Positions 1 through 8,387 of a stretch of 64,000 bases of DNA are shown piece by piece. The stretch is from contig JADJFV010000002.1 in assembly GCA_016708435.1 (NCBI GenBank), positions 248,001-312,000 on the forward strand, in the 5' to 3' direction. Position numbers and translations under genes: made by a program. This DNA comes from Leptospiraceae bacterium. Lineage in GTDB: Bacteria; Spirochaetota; Leptospiria; Leptospirales; Leptospiraceae. The notes under the pieces were generated by a model, which was not told the DNA's origin, made no database searches, and saw nothing but the letters and a program-made list of their open reading frames with translations. The stretch's first letter is position 1. Each line of letters begins with the position of its first letter.

Positions 1-790
1 TTGATGTAGTTGCCCCAATTTCGGCACCCATGTTGGCAATCGTTCCTTTACCAGTGCAAGACATTGCAATCGCGCCTTCCCCAAAGTATTCAACAATCGC
101 ACCGGTTCCACCTTTAACTGTCAGAATTCCGGCAACTTTTAAGATCACGTCTTTAGGTGATGTCCAGCCATTTAACTTGCCAGTGAGTTTAACACCGATT
201 AGCTTCGGAAATTTTAATTCCCATGCAAGACCACTCATCACGTCGCAGGCATCTGCTCCACCAACTCCGATAGCAATCATTCCAAGACCACCAGCGTTTA
301 CTGTGTGTGAGTCTGTTCCAATCATCATCCCGCCCGGGAATGCATAATTTTCTAAAACAACTTGGTGGATAATACCAGCACCCGGTTTCCAAAATCCAAT
401 TCCATATTTATTGGAAACTGATTTTAAGAAGTCGTATACCTCACGATTTTTTTCATTTGCAATAGACAAGTCAGCATCGGAGCCTGCCTTTGCTTCGATC
501 AAATGATCGCAATGAACTGTAGAAGGAACTGCGACCTTCTTACGGCCTGCTTGCATGAATTGTAATAAAGCCATTTGTGCAGTCGCATCTTGCATCGCCA
601 CGCGATCAGGAGCAAAGTCTACATACGATTTGCCGCGCTCAAATGCTGTCTTTGCATCGCCGTCCCAGAGATGGGAGTAAAGAATTTTTTCGGAGAGTGT
701 GAGAGGTCTACCTACTACCTTACGAGCCGCTTCTATGCGCGAGCCCATTTTGGAATATAAACTTTTAATCATTTCTATATCAAATGCCAT
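1..790 (-). CDS. acnA: Aconitate hydratase, N-terminal part (runs off window)
   Basis: Reading the minus strand from the ATG at 790 gives an open frame that leaves the window at base 1 after about 263 codons, so the C-terminal part is missing. The product begins MAFDIEMIKSLYSKMGSRIE and carries the aconitase motifs VGRPLTLSEKILYSHLWDG, RVAMQDATAQMALLQF, VPSTVHCDHLIEA and GTDSHTVNAGGLGM. These fit the mitochondrial-type aconitase branch, which converts citrate to isocitrate in the TCA cycle and holds a [4Fe-4S] cluster; the cluster cysteines other than any in this part lie beyond the edge. Short open frames on the plus strand here are shadows. Family assignment is firm; the gene symbol is by family. 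Confidence 0.93.
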   Translation of the reverse strand, partial: MAFDIEMIKSLYSKMGSRIEAARKVVGRPLTLSEKILYSHLWDGDAKTAFERGKSYVDFAPDRVAMQDATAQMALLQFMQAGRKKVAVPSTVHCDHLIEAKAGSDADLSIANEKNREVYDFLKSVSNKYGIGFWKPGAGIIHQVVLENYAFPGGMMIGTDSHTVNAGGLGMIAIGVGGADACDVMSGLAWELKFPKLIGVKLTGKLNGWTSPKDVILKVAGILTVKGGTGAIVEYFGEGAIAMSCTGKGTIANMGAEIGATTS

Positions 791-916
791 GTTACCGTTC
801 CTAGTTTATGATGGTTATATTCGAATCTTTTCGCATGTATGAGTTTCTACAATAATTATTTCGGAAATAATCAGAAATCTCTTGACTTTGACTCTTTCCC
901 ACCTTTTTTATTTCAT

Positions 917-1513
917 ATGGGACTTGCTGCCGAAAAAAAGATTCTGACCACAGAACAATACTTAGAGCTCGAAAGAAAAGCTGAATTTAAAAGTGAGCTG
1001 ATCAATGGAGAAATGTATGCAATGGCAGGAGTCACTCGCAAACACAATCGAATTGCACTCAATATCGCCAGTTTTTTAAATAACTTCTTACAAGACAAAC
1101 CATGTCGCATTTACTTTGCCGATTTAAGAGTGCAAGTTAGTAAAACAGGAATGTTCACCTACCCTGATTTGGTAATTACTTGCGGAAATGAAATTATGGC
1201 CGACAAGCGACAAGACACGCTTCTCAATCCAAAGTGTATTCTAGAGATTTTATCTGACTCCACAGAAAAATACGATCGTGGTGAAAAATTTTCACACTAT
1301 CAAAACTTAGAGAGTTTAGCGGAATATATTCTTATTTCCCAAAACCAAACAAAAGCAGAATCTTTCTTACGACAAGATGATAATAAATGGCTCTATCAAA
1401 AAGTAGAGGGACTAGACAATGAACTCTCAATTCAATCTATAAACTCAAAAATAAAGATGGAAGATATTTATAAAAATACGCAAGACTTAGATGAAAATGT
1501 AAATCAGTCATAA
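917..1513 (+). CDS. Uma2-family (DUF820) PD-(D/E)XK endonuclease-like protein
   Basis: From the ATG at 917 the product is 198 aa, the usual Uma2 length. An in-frame ATG at 839 would add 26 residues that do not look like the family, and neither start has a clear ribosome-binding site. N-terminal LTTEQYLELERKAEFKSELI and NGEMYAMAG are typical of Uma2. The nuclease core is visible as YPDLVI followed by CILEILSDSTEKYDRGEKF, which supplies the acidic residues and lysine of a restriction-like fold. Uma2 proteins are common, often multicopy, and of unproven function. The last ~20 codons are duplicated at 3519-3578, see the separate entry. Confidence 0.85.
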   Translation: MGLAAEKKILTTEQYLELERKAEFKSELINGEMYAMAGVTRKHNRIALNIASFLNNFLQDKPCRIYFADLRVQVSKTGMFTYPDLVITCGNEIMADKRQDTLLNPKCILEILSDSTEKYDRGEKFSHYQNLESLAEYILISQNQTKAESFLRQDDNKWLYQKVEGLDNELSIQSINSKIKMEDIYKNTQDLDENVNQS

Positions 1514-1616
1514 TTGAATTTTCACCTTTCCGCTCTGAGCGGATATACTTTATTAAGCGGTATTTAACTTTACCAAATATAAACATTTTTTTAATAAATA
1601 GGAGAAATAATATTTC

Positions 1617-2888
1617 ATGAAAAATGAAAATACATTAAATATCGTAGATTGGATAAAAGACAATGTTATACATTTGCGTTCATTAGACCAAGATGATTCA
1701 TTTAATGATTTGGAGCCGTTGAGGGATATAATTGGAAATGCAAAAGTTGTAGCTCTGGGAGAGAATTCTCATTTTATCAAAGAATTTTGTCAGATTCGTT
1801 TCCGAATATTAAGATTTCTTGTAGAAGAATGCGGTTTCAATGTTCACGCATTAGAATTCGGATTCACTGAGGGATTTGAAGTTAATAGCTGGATTCATAA
1901 TTATGATAGAAAAGAAGAAGAGTTAAAAACTTTACTTGGGCATTTTCCATATCCTCTACAAATTCATGAAACTCTTGGATGGATGAGAAACTATATTAAA
2001 TCAAAAAGCAAACAATTAAATTTTGTGGGAATAGATGTGCCTCGAAATGGTGGTTCTTTTTTCCCTTCGTTAGATGTAATAAATGATTTTTTTAAAGTCG
2101 CAGATCCAGAAGGTTTAATTTTTATTTCCGACATTTGGGAAATCACAAAAAAAATAGACGGATTTTCAACTGCCCAATCGGCATTTCTTTTAAATACATT
2201 ATCAGGACAAGAAAAGGACAAAATTACTTCTCAAATTAACCGTCTCTTATATAGGCTTGAAGCACTCGCTCCTCAACATATATCTCGTTTCGGAGAAAAG
2301 AAATATAAAACAATTCATCAACATTTAAAAAGTATTTGTTACTCAGACTATAACTCTCATGCTATGAATGGATTTATTTCAGGCAAAGGACTACCCGGAG
2401 ATATGGGAGCTAGAGATAAGTTTATGGCGGACTCTGTTCTTTGGCATTTAAATGATTCGAATTCCAAAATTGTCCTAGTAGCTCATAATGCTCATATTCA
2501 AAAACTACCTATTCGGTATGGGGATTTTTTAAGTTGCTTGCCCATGGGTCAACGTCTATCAAGTGAATTGGGAACTGATTATATCTCTCTTGGATTAACT
2601 TCTAAGACTGGTTATACTGCTGCTCTCTTTCCTGATGAAAAATATAAGTTTGGTTTTCGCATAGAAAATACTAAACTAGAAATGCCTGCTTCCGGAAGTA
2701 TCGAAAAACTATTAGAAGAAGCTAATGTTGAAAACGGAATTATTAGTTTTAAACACATACCCAGAGGTTCAAATGATCCGACACTTATTAGATTTGATTC
2801 TGAATATATAGAAACTTCCGTAATAGATGCATTTGATGGATTGATTCAAATCCCCACATCCAGTATTGCAGATGGTTTAGTTTTTTGA
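1617..2888 (+). CDS. Erythromycin esterase family protein
   Basis: A 423-aa protein of the EreA/EreB-like superfamily (PF05139). Family motifs are VVALGENSHFIKEFCQIRFRI near residue 40, with the active-site histidine, then ALEFGFTEGFEVNSWI with the conserved glutamate, and VLVAHNAHIQKLP near residue 290 with the second histidine. Characterised Ere members open macrolide rings, but most members of this family have no known substrate, so resistance should not be assumed. There is no signal peptide. A ribosome-binding site (AGGAG) lies about 13 nt before the ATG. The gene lies between an intact Uma2 gene and a detached copy of the Uma2 3' end, suggesting it arrived as part of an inserted block. 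Confidence 0.85.
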   Translation: MKNENTLNIVDWIKDNVIHLRSLDQDDSFNDLEPLRDIIGNAKVVALGENSHFIKEFCQIRFRILRFLVEECGFNVHALEFGFTEGFEVNSWIHNYDRKEEELKTLLGHFPYPLQIHETLGWMRNYIKSKSKQLNFVGIDVPRNGGSFFPSLDVINDFFKVADPEGLIFISDIWEITKKIDGFSTAQSAFLLNTLSGQEKDKITSQINRLLYRLEALAPQHISRFGEKKYKTIHQHLKSICYSDYNSHAMNGFISGKGLPGDMGARDKFMADSVLWHLNDSNSKIVLVAHNAHIQKLPIRYGDFLSCLPMGQRLSSELGTDYISLGLTSKTGYTAALFPDEKYKFGFRIENTKLEMPASGSIEKLLEEANVENGIISFKHIPRGSNDPTLIRFDSEYIETSVIDAFDGLIQIPTSSIADGLVF

Positions 2889-2911
2889 TAATTAAATATA
2901 TAAAAAAGCAA

Positions 2912-3152
2912 AACACCGCCTAACAAAGAGTAGCCACTAACAAAGTGAACTATGTTACACTTAAAAGCTCGGTTGGTGAGTAGCGGCATCCTAGCTTGCG
3001 TATCGAACCATGCTCTGAGCCAGCTTTGTTGTGGTTGTTGGACTTTTTGTTTATTTGTCAGACTAATACAAGTTACGCGCCTTAGTTTCAGGCACAAAAC
3101 TTGTCCTGCACGTGCAAGACTGCTCCTTGCGCGAGTCAACCAGATATCAGGA
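2912..3152. other. GC-richer non-coding stretch with weak attC-like ends
   Basis: This gap between the esterase and the nucleotidyltransferase is clearly richer in G and C than its flanks and has no convincing gene; open frames on both strands run through it but resemble nothing. GCCTAAC at 2918-2924 and GTTGGAC at 3037-3043 fit the RYYYAAC/GTTRRRY ends of an integron attC site at a permitted spacing of 126 bp, and AACAAAG near 2923 is mirrored by CTTTGTT near 3024. TTTGTTAG occurs twice on the minus strand. The match is short and could be chance. Confidence 0.3.
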
Positions 3153-3488
3153 TTATCTATGTCGCTCATAAATAATTTTCCCTTGGTTGTAAATAACTCG
3201 AAAGACTGAGTATTGTTTGTTTTTTGCTAAATCAAAATTTTCAGGAGAGGTTAATATTAAGTCAACCGCTTCCTTAGTATCATGCAAATCAATGTATAAT
3301 TTTTTCTCTAACGTATTTAGATCGGTATTGGATTCTTTGATCACGCAAATATCATAATCACTATTATTGTGATATTTACCTGTTGATCTCGATCCAAATA
3401 AAATTATTTTAAATGGATCAGAATTTTTGATTAGGATTTTTTTTATTTCTTCCAATTTAAAATCCTGAACTGTATCTAAATATTCCAT
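3153..3488 (-). CDS. MNT/Pol-beta-type nucleotidyltransferase domain protein
   Basis: An 111-aa protein with the minimal nucleotidyltransferase signature: IILFGSRSTGKYHNNSDYDI, which is the GSRxxG loop followed by a DxD pair of metal ligands, and AVDLILTS, which holds the third aspartate. Such proteins are usually the antitoxin or modifier half of a HEPN/MNT toxin-antitoxin pair. No HEPN gene is visible on either side, so this is an orphan or the partner has been lost. The ATG at 3488 is preceded on the minus strand by a purine-rich GAGAGTG. Together with the esterase it sits inside the block bounded by Uma2 3' ends. Confidence 0.8.
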   Translation of the reverse strand: MEYLDTVQDFKLEEIKKILIKNSDPFKIILFGSRSTGKYHNNSDYDICVIKESNTDLNTLEKKLYIDLHDTKEAVDLILTSPENFDLAKNKQYSVFRVIYNQGKIIYERHR

Positions 3489-3518
3489 AAAATCACTCTC
3501 TTATACAGAATTTATACT

Positions 3519-3578
3519 TCAAGAATAAAAATGGAAGAGATTTATAAAAATCCGCAAGACTTAGAAGAAAAATCTTAA
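3519..3578 (+). pseudogene. Detached duplicate of the Uma2 gene 3' end
   Basis: Read in frame, this stretch gives SRIKMEEIYKNPQDLEEKS followed by a stop. The intact Uma2 gene ends SKIKMEDIYKNTQDLDENVNQS, so about 18 codons are nearly identical. No Uma2-like sequence precedes it. It is the tail of a lost second Uma2 gene or a target duplication left when the DNA at 1514-3518 was inserted. Confidence 0.75.
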
Positions 3579-3588
3579 TCAATGAGAA

Positions 3589-4596
3589 TCAAAACAATTC
3601 CACCAACTTCCTAAACCCATTTTCTGAAGCCAATTCTTTACAATCTCTTCCGAGAAAATCCTTTGTATTTTTATCGGCACCATTTTTTATTAATACTTGA
3701 ATTGTGCGAATACGGTCTTCTTCTGTGACTTCAGGATACACAGAAGACTTTTCGCAAACGCGCGTTAAGACAGGATTTCCTACATGGTCAACTTTTCTCC
3801 AATCTGCTTTTAAAGAGAGAAGAGTTTCGACTAATTCGTATTCGCCTCGCTCTACTGCATTCATAAGGGGAGTCGCCTGAAAATTATCAATCTCATTTAT
3901 ATCAATATGTTTTTGTTCTACTAACATTCGAATCACTTTGCTTTTATCGGGAGTATTGCCATTACCCGTAACAATCGAATGAAGAACTGTGCCACCCATA
4001 TAAGCATCTCTCACCGAAAAATTTGTTTTGATATGAATTAGAATTTCAAAGATTTTTGGATTACAAAGATAAGCCGCTGAAAACAAATACGGGTAATCTG
4101 GATCACCATTTACATCTTTCAAAAATTCAGATATTATTTTAGCAATTTCAGGGGAATTACGACGAATGGACTCGGAGAATAATCGATCAAGGTTTCTCTG
4201 AGAAAGTTTTTTTAGATTTTCCTTGTTCTGAAATTCTGCAATATCGTTCTCAGCCAATGCATCGTAGAGATTAGTGTAATTTTCATCTGCTTTAAAAACT
4301 AGATAAGACGGAATTGCAGAAATTAGAATAGAAGCCAAAAGATACAAAGCTGTGGCATACCATTTCTTTTTGAACTTCACTACATAATGATTATTAGCCG
4401 CAAGCTCTGCCCACATAATTAGCGTTATAGAAAAACAAACCAACATGGCAGAACCATCCAATACCGCTGGTGCCTCGGTCCCTTCTATAGATAAATGCCA
4501 ATCAAAGAAATAATTGAGTAACCCGGAAGCTCCCGTCACAAAAACCGCGAAGGATAGAACACGAATAAAAAATTGAAATAATACGAACATAGCCAT
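3589..4596 (-). CDS. Membrane-anchored ankyrin-repeat protein
   Basis: A 335-aa protein. Three hydrophobic segments fill the first ~105 residues (about 5-28, 45-65 and 83-103), then come ankyrin repeats from about residue 190 onward: GGTVLHSIVTGNG, QATPLMNAVERGEYELVETLLSLKADW, NPVLTRVCEKS and RTIQVLIKNGADKNTKDFLGRD. The repeats would face one side of the inner membrane and bind protein partners; the partner is unknown. It follows the chemoreceptor gene on the same strand after 22 bp, so the two may be co-transcribed. Confidence 0.75.
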   Translation of the reverse strand: MAMFVLFQFFIRVLSFAVFVTGASGLLNYFFDWHLSIEGTEAPAVLDGSAMLVCFSITLIMWAELAANNHYVVKFKKKWYATALYLLASILISAIPSYLVFKADENYTNLYDALAENDIAEFQNKENLKKLSQRNLDRLFSESIRRNSPEIAKIISEFLKDVNGDPDYPYLFSAAYLCNPKIFEILIHIKTNFSVRDAYMGGTVLHSIVTGNGNTPDKSKVIRMLVEQKHIDINEIDNFQATPLMNAVERGEYELVETLLSLKADWRKVDHVGNPVLTRVCEKSSVYPEVTEEDRIRTIQVLIKNGADKNTKDFLGRDCKELASENGFRKLVELF

Positions 4597-4618
4597 TTTA
4601 TCCTTTAGAATAAAAAAT

Positions 4619-6289
4619 TTAAAACTTATAATGCTCCATGAGTCCTTTTAAATACTTAGCTGGTTTATGAATTTCGGAAGAAATGTTTAGGAGTTCATTT
4701 GATTTTGTAGAAACAGCTTTACTTTCTTTGACTAATTTTTGGATAGATTCGGAGACTTGCGAGATTTCAATTTTTTGGTAGACGACAGAATCTTTTATGC
4801 TCTCCGCTTTTTTGGTTGCCTCTTCAACATTTGCCTGTATTTCCATAATTTTTTCGAGTTGGGAAAGCATTGTTTCCATAATTTCATTTGTTGTCTTGGA
4901 TAATTCTAAAATTAACTCTTTGACTTCATTGAAAAAATCAATGACTTCTGTAATACGAGTGCTTCCATCTTTAATCGTCTTTCTGAAAGTCTTAATTAGA
5001 AGAGTGCTATCTTTTACATTGACGGAAGTCTCTTCGGCAAGATTGGAAACTTCTTTTGCAACAATCGCAAATCCTTTTCCATGCACACCTGCTCTTGCTG
5101 CTTCAATGGAAGCATTGATCGAAAGCAAATTGGTCTTATCCGCAATTCCATCAATTACTGAAATAATTGCTTCGATTTTTTCGGAAATGAATTTCATATC
5201 TTTAATTGAAGAAAGGACATTGGTTACTTTTTCAGAGCTTACTTCGTATTTGTCGATAGTTCTTTGATTGAGACTACTGAGTGATTCTAAGAGTTGAGCG
5301 GTCATTGTCATAGAATGATTTACTTCTGTAATATTGTTTTTTATGACTTCGAGATTATCGGACTGCAAAGTAATCGTATCACTGATTTCAGTCATACTAG
5401 TAGAAATTTCTGTAATTGAATTAGACTGAATCTCCGTTGTTAATGCTTGATCTGAACTTAGCTTTGTGTAAACACCGGAAAGGCTCTGAAGTTTATCGGA
5501 GTAAATCATATGATTAGTGGACATTTTTTTTACGATATATAAAATTCCACCAAGGCTAAGGATAAGAGTCTTTAGCCCCAAAACAACATTGTTGTATTTG
5601 ACATTCGTTTTGTCAGTGTTAAAGTCATATTTATCTAGGCTAAATTCTCCGCTGGAAAATTTTCCTAGGATAGAAGTAATCTCTGAGATATGAGATTCTG
5701 AAAACCTTTCGCTAATCGCAAATATCGAAATAAGAACACCGATGGAGGTAATCGTATAAATGAGTATTCCTAGGTGAGGTAAAAAAAATCCAATCGTATT
5801 TAGAAGTATAGAAATAAACAATACTCCAAGTAAAGAAAGACTTAACCTACTTAATTGAAAGCTTGGTTTAGCAAATAGCCTATCAAAGAAATTTTTCTTT
5901 CCCGAATTTCTTATTGTGGCATACAATGATTCTGCGCGTGTAATGTCTCTCCTGGATGGCTTTTTTCTTACTGATACATACCCTGTTATCTGGTTTGATT
6001 CTTTGATTGGGGTAACAGTAGCATCTACCCAATAATAATCTCCGTTCTTACTTCGATTCTTGACAATTCCTGTCCAAACATGACCGCTTTTTATTGTAGA
6101 CCACATCTCTTTAAAAACCTGAGAAGGCATATCTGGATGGCGAATGATATTATGCGGTTTTTTTAATAATTCCTCATCTTCGTATCCACTGATACTTAAA
6201 AAATCAGGACTAGCATAGGTTATCACTCCCTTTGTGTCCGTGCGAGAAATCAAAACTGAGTCTTCTGGAATATTAATCTCTACTGCCAT
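4619..6289 (-). CDS. PAS-domain methyl-accepting chemotaxis protein (Aer-like)
   Basis: A 556-aa chemoreceptor. Residues ~8-110 form a cytoplasmic PAS domain (GVITYASPDFLSISGYEDEE, HNIIRHPDMP, WTGIVKNRSKNGDYYWVDA), the arrangement of Aer-type redox sensors that hold FAD. Two membrane helices follow at ~145-195. The C-terminal half is a signalling coiled coil with the conserved hairpin tip KTNLLSINASIEAARAG and KGFAIVAKEVSNLAEETS. It would pass its signal to CheA/CheW and the flagellar motor. FAD binding is inferred from architecture only. No chemotaxis kinase is encoded nearby. Confidence 0.9.
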   Translation of the reverse strand: MAVEINIPEDSVLISRTDTKGVITYASPDFLSISGYEDEELLKKPHNIIRHPDMPSQVFKEMWSTIKSGHVWTGIVKNRSKNGDYYWVDATVTPIKESNQITGYVSVRKKPSRRDITRAESLYATIRNSGKKNFFDRLFAKPSFQLSRLSLSLLGVLFISILLNTIGFFLPHLGILIYTITSIGVLISIFAISERFSESHISEITSILGKFSSGEFSLDKYDFNTDKTNVKYNNVVLGLKTLILSLGGILYIVKKMSTNHMIYSDKLQSLSGVYTKLSSDQALTTEIQSNSITEISTSMTEISDTITLQSDNLEVIKNNITEVNHSMTMTAQLLESLSSLNQRTIDKYEVSSEKVTNVLSSIKDMKFISEKIEAIISVIDGIADKTNLLSINASIEAARAGVHGKGFAIVAKEVSNLAEETSVNVKDSTLLIKTFRKTIKDGSTRITEVIDFFNEVKELILELSKTTNEIMETMLSQLEKIMEIQANVEEATKKAESIKDSVVYQKIEISQVSESIQKLVKESKAVSTKSNELLNISSEIHKPAKYLKGLMEHYKF

Positions 6290-6764
6290 TTAACTTCGAT
6301 TATCCTCTAGTTTAAAAATTGCCTATTGACTTCTGGCATTGAGCAAGCAGTCAATTTTCTTTTAAATAACTATCTCATTCTTTTGAATCTTCTTTTGTGT
6401 TTGAAAATCTATCTGAACTTATTCCATAAAGATTAGCTATTCAATCGGTCGAAAAATCTTCTATCTGTCAAACTAAAATATTTCCATTATTAAAATTTTT
6501 TTTCTTAACGCTTCAAAATACGATTCGATTATTTCCTTTTTACTCAACTCATTCAATATCCACAAGCAGTTTCATTTTTTTCGAGTAAGAGAATATTTTT
6601 TTTTAATAAAAATGACCAAAAGTTTAGGGAAAGTCCTAAACTTTTAAAATCATGCAGCAATTTATCGTGCAAATACACAGGGCATTTACTTAGAAATTGA
6701 AAATAAATCTTCTTGACTGGTTCTAGGATTTCAAAAAAAGTATTTGTTCAATAAAGGAGCTAAC
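6290..6764. other. Intergenic AT-rich region with one hairpin
   Basis: This divergent region separates the chemoreceptor (minus) from the Lys/Asp-repeat gene (plus). The only clear structure is a perfect 11-bp inverted repeat, AAAAGTTTAGG at 6618-6628 and CCTAAACTTTT at 6635-6645 with a 6-nt loop, about 120 nt before the plus-strand start. It could be a bidirectional terminator or a leader element. No gene is recognisable. Confidence 0.5.
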
Positions 6765-7298
6765 ATGAGAAAATTCTCTATTCCATCTTTTTTAATCAGT
6801 GTGTTTCTATTTTTCGTTTCAGGATCTATCTTTGCAGACAGTCCTTGTAAAGACCTAAGTGAAGCCAAGTGCAATGCAAATAACGATTGCACATGGGTAA
6901 AAGGCTACCAGAAAGAATCTGGCACAAAAGTAGACGATTATTGTCGTGCAAAACCAGGTAAGGGTGACGATGATGATAGCGATTCTAAGTCTGATAAAAA
7001 AGATAAGAAGAAAAAAGATAAAGATGATGATGACGATTCTAAGTCTGACAAGAAAGATAAGAAGAAAAAAGACAAAGATGATGATGACGATTCTAAGTCT
7101 GATAAAAAAGATAAGAAGAAGAAAGATAAAGATGATGATGACGATTCTAAGTCTGACAAGAAAGATAAGAAGAAAAAAGACAAAGACGATGACGATTCTA
7201 AATCTGACAAAAAAGATAAGAAGAAAAAAGACAAAGATGACGATGGCGGAAAGAACAAAAAGAAAGATAAAAAGAAAAAAGGAAATAAAGAAGACTGA
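6765..7298 (+). CDS. Secreted Cys-motif protein with Lys/Asp tandem repeats
   Basis: The ATG at 6765 is chosen because AAGGAG lies 5 nt upstream; a TTG 21 nt earlier is less likely. The 177-aa product has a signal peptide (MRKFSIPSFLISVFLFFVSG, cleaved near IFA-DS), then a short domain C-x(7)-C-x(5)-C-TWVKGY-x(9)-YCR. A similar small Cys domain is found in secreted proteins of other bacteria. After it come five 18-residue units with the core SKSDKKDKKKKDK and 3-5 Asp, then a basic tail. The highly charged low-complexity part is probably disordered and could bind metal, nucleic acid or anionic polymer; its function is not known. Confidence 0.75.
   Translation: MRKFSIPSFLISVFLFFVSGSIFADSPCKDLSEAKCNANNDCTWVKGYQKESGTKVDDYCRAKPGKGDDDDSDSKSDKKDKKKKDKDDDDDSKSDKKDKKKKDKDDDDDSKSDKKDKKKKDKDDDDDSKSDKKDKKKKDKDDDDSKSDKKDKKKKDKDDDGGKNKKKDKKKKGNKED
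6981..7247 (+). repeat. Five tandem 54-bp repeats inside the Lys/Asp protein gene
   Basis: Units begin with GATTCTAAGTCTGA at 6981, 7035, 7089 and 7143, with GATTCTAAATCTGA at 7194. The spacing is exactly 54 bp except for the last step of 51 bp, where one Asp codon is missing. Third-position differences alternate between units (GATAAAAAA versus GACAAGAAA), which suggests two-unit duplications. Unit-number variation between strains would be expected. Confidence 0.95.
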
Positions 7299-7351
7299 TT
7301 CCTTTAATTATCTTTTTACATAGTAATTTTTCCTAATCTCAGCATTTAAAA

Positions 7352-7392
7352 TTGAGCGAAGCAAGAAATCTTAGATTTTACACTTCGCTCAA
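7352..7392. terminator. Nested palindrome, probable terminator or small repeat element
   Basis: TTGAGCGAAG at 7352-7361 pairs with CTTCGCTCAA at 7383-7392. Inside it AAATCT and AGATTT form a second stem. It lies about 55 nt after the stop of the Lys/Asp-repeat gene. There is no strong U-tract, so a dispersed repeat is equally possible. Confidence 0.5.
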
Positions 7393-7488
7393 CCCTACAA
7401 AGTATCCCCTACTCCTTTCTTTTATCCTTGCTGTATCCAATTCCTCTATCAACATGCCATTATTAAACAAATAAAATGGAGATTTTGG

Positions 7489-7956
7489 ATGAATCAATTT
7501 AAAAAAGCATTCTTTCTCTTTGCAATAGTGTTGCTAGTTGCAACAAGTTGTAAAAAAGAAAAGCCAGCAGAAAACACGAACACTGTTCCTCCGGTTGTGA
7601 ATAATAATACAGTTGTAGATAACACTGTCCCTACTATTGCACTTACAGGAACACCTGCTCAAAATCTAGTAACAGTTTTTGAAGCTGGAATTGCTAGTCT
7701 TGAGGCTAATATGGATAATCCCGCTAATGCAGCAAAAGGTCTAGAAACGATAATGACCAATTATAAAATTAGCGAGCTAAGAGAAAAATCTAGAGCAGAA
7801 AAAGAAGCAGGTCGTGGAGCTTCTGATGCAGAGAAAAAAAGAATGAAAGATGGAATGGAGAAATACAAAGAGCTAGCGCTCAAGATTAGCTCCAAAGATT
7901 CAGCAGCATTTAACCCTGCGCATACTAAATGGTCTGCGGCTTGGGGAATAAAATAA
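7489..7956 (+). CDS. Small lipoprotein, unknown function
   Basis: A 155-aa protein with a spirochaete-type lipoprotein signal: MNQFKKAFFLFAIVLLVATSC, with lipobox VATS-C around residue 21. After a Thr/Asn/Val-rich spacer the rest (about residues 60-155) is helical and charged, with EAGIASLEANMDNPANAAKG and KRMKDGMEKYKELALKIS. It does not match a named family that I can recognise with confidence. GGAG lies upstream of the ATG. The following peptidoglycan-binding gene starts 16 bp later, so both are probably in one operon and may work at the cell envelope. Confidence 0.75.
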   Translation: MNQFKKAFFLFAIVLLVATSCKKEKPAENTNTVPPVVNNNTVVDNTVPTIALTGTPAQNLVTVFEAGIASLEANMDNPANAAKGLETIMTNYKISELREKSRAEKEAGRGASDAEKKRMKDGMEKYKELALKISSKDSAAFNPAHTKWSAAWGIK

Positions 7957-7972
7957 AAGGAAGAAATACTAT

Positions 7973-8254
7973 ATGAGCAATGATGAATATGATGTAACAA
8001 GCATACAAGAAGCATTAACTATTTGTGGATTCAATCCAGGAAAAATAGATGGTAAATTAGGACCAAACACAGTAGCTGCAATCAAAGCATTTCAAAAAGA
8101 AGCAGGTCTTTCTGTTGATGGAATCGTAGGCGAAGATACTGCTGCCGGTCTAGCTGAAAGTTTAGGTGAAGCAGTTGGTAAAGCAGGTGAATTACAAGGT
8201 TACTTTTCCGGTGAGGCTGAGGGTGAAGGCTCTAGTGCTGAAGATGATATGTAA
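7973..8254 (+). CDS. Peptidoglycan-binding-domain protein
   Basis: A 93-aa protein made of one PG_binding_1 (PF01471) module: TSIQEALTICGFNPGKIDGK, LGPNTVAAIKAFQKEAGL and SVDGIVGEDTAAGL. The rest is an acidic Gly/Glu tail. No signal peptide is present, which is odd for a domain that usually acts on the wall; it may be exported otherwise or be a remnant module. AAGGAAG lies upstream of the ATG. It is the second gene after the lipoprotein and is followed by a strong terminator. Confidence 0.8.
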   Translation: MSNDEYDVTSIQEALTICGFNPGKIDGKLGPNTVAAIKAFQKEAGLSVDGIVGEDTAAGLAESLGEAVGKAGELQGYFSGEAEGEGSSAEDDM

Positions 8255-8266
8255 TCATTAAAACTA

Positions 8267-8311
8267 TTTACCCTTTTGGAATTTTGTAAAATTAAAATCC
8301 AAAAGGGTAAA
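8267..8311 (+). terminator. Strong hairpin terminator
   Basis: TTTACCCTTTTGGA at 8267-8280 is perfectly mirrored by TCCAAAAGGGTAAA at 8298-8311, a 14-bp stem 12 nt after the stop codon. The loop itself contains ATTTT/AAAAT. The stem carries A/T-rich ends on both sides and could stop transcription from either direction. Confidence 0.8.
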
Positions 8312-8387
8312 CTTGCCTTCGAAAATTACTTTACAAAGGAGTGGATAATAAGACTTAACCTCTAATCAAATTATTCCCATTACAAGA

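Noticed and set aside
1617..2888. Calling the erythromycin-esterase homologue a macrolide resistance gene
   Set aside because: Only family motifs are visible; most members are not shown to act on macrolides.
2846..3209. Open frames on both strands through the GC-richer gap
   Set aside because: They overlap the ends of real genes, have no ribosome-binding site and no recognisable family; the compositional shift alone keeps stops rare.
6981..7247. Possible CRISPR array (regular 54-bp repeats)
   Set aside because: The repeats are contiguous, coding and lack unique spacers; no cas genes are in the window.
6938..7323. Long open frames antisense and in another frame over the Lys/Asp repeat gene (Ser/Phe/Leu- and Ile/Arg-rich)
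   Set aside because: They arise from the 54-bp repeat read in other frames; only the plus frame with AAGGAG and a signal peptide is credible.
7973..8254. Shadow frame on the opposite strand spanning the lipoprotein/peptidoglycan-binding junction (7761-8015)
   Set aside because: It lies antisense to two well-supported genes and has no features of its own.
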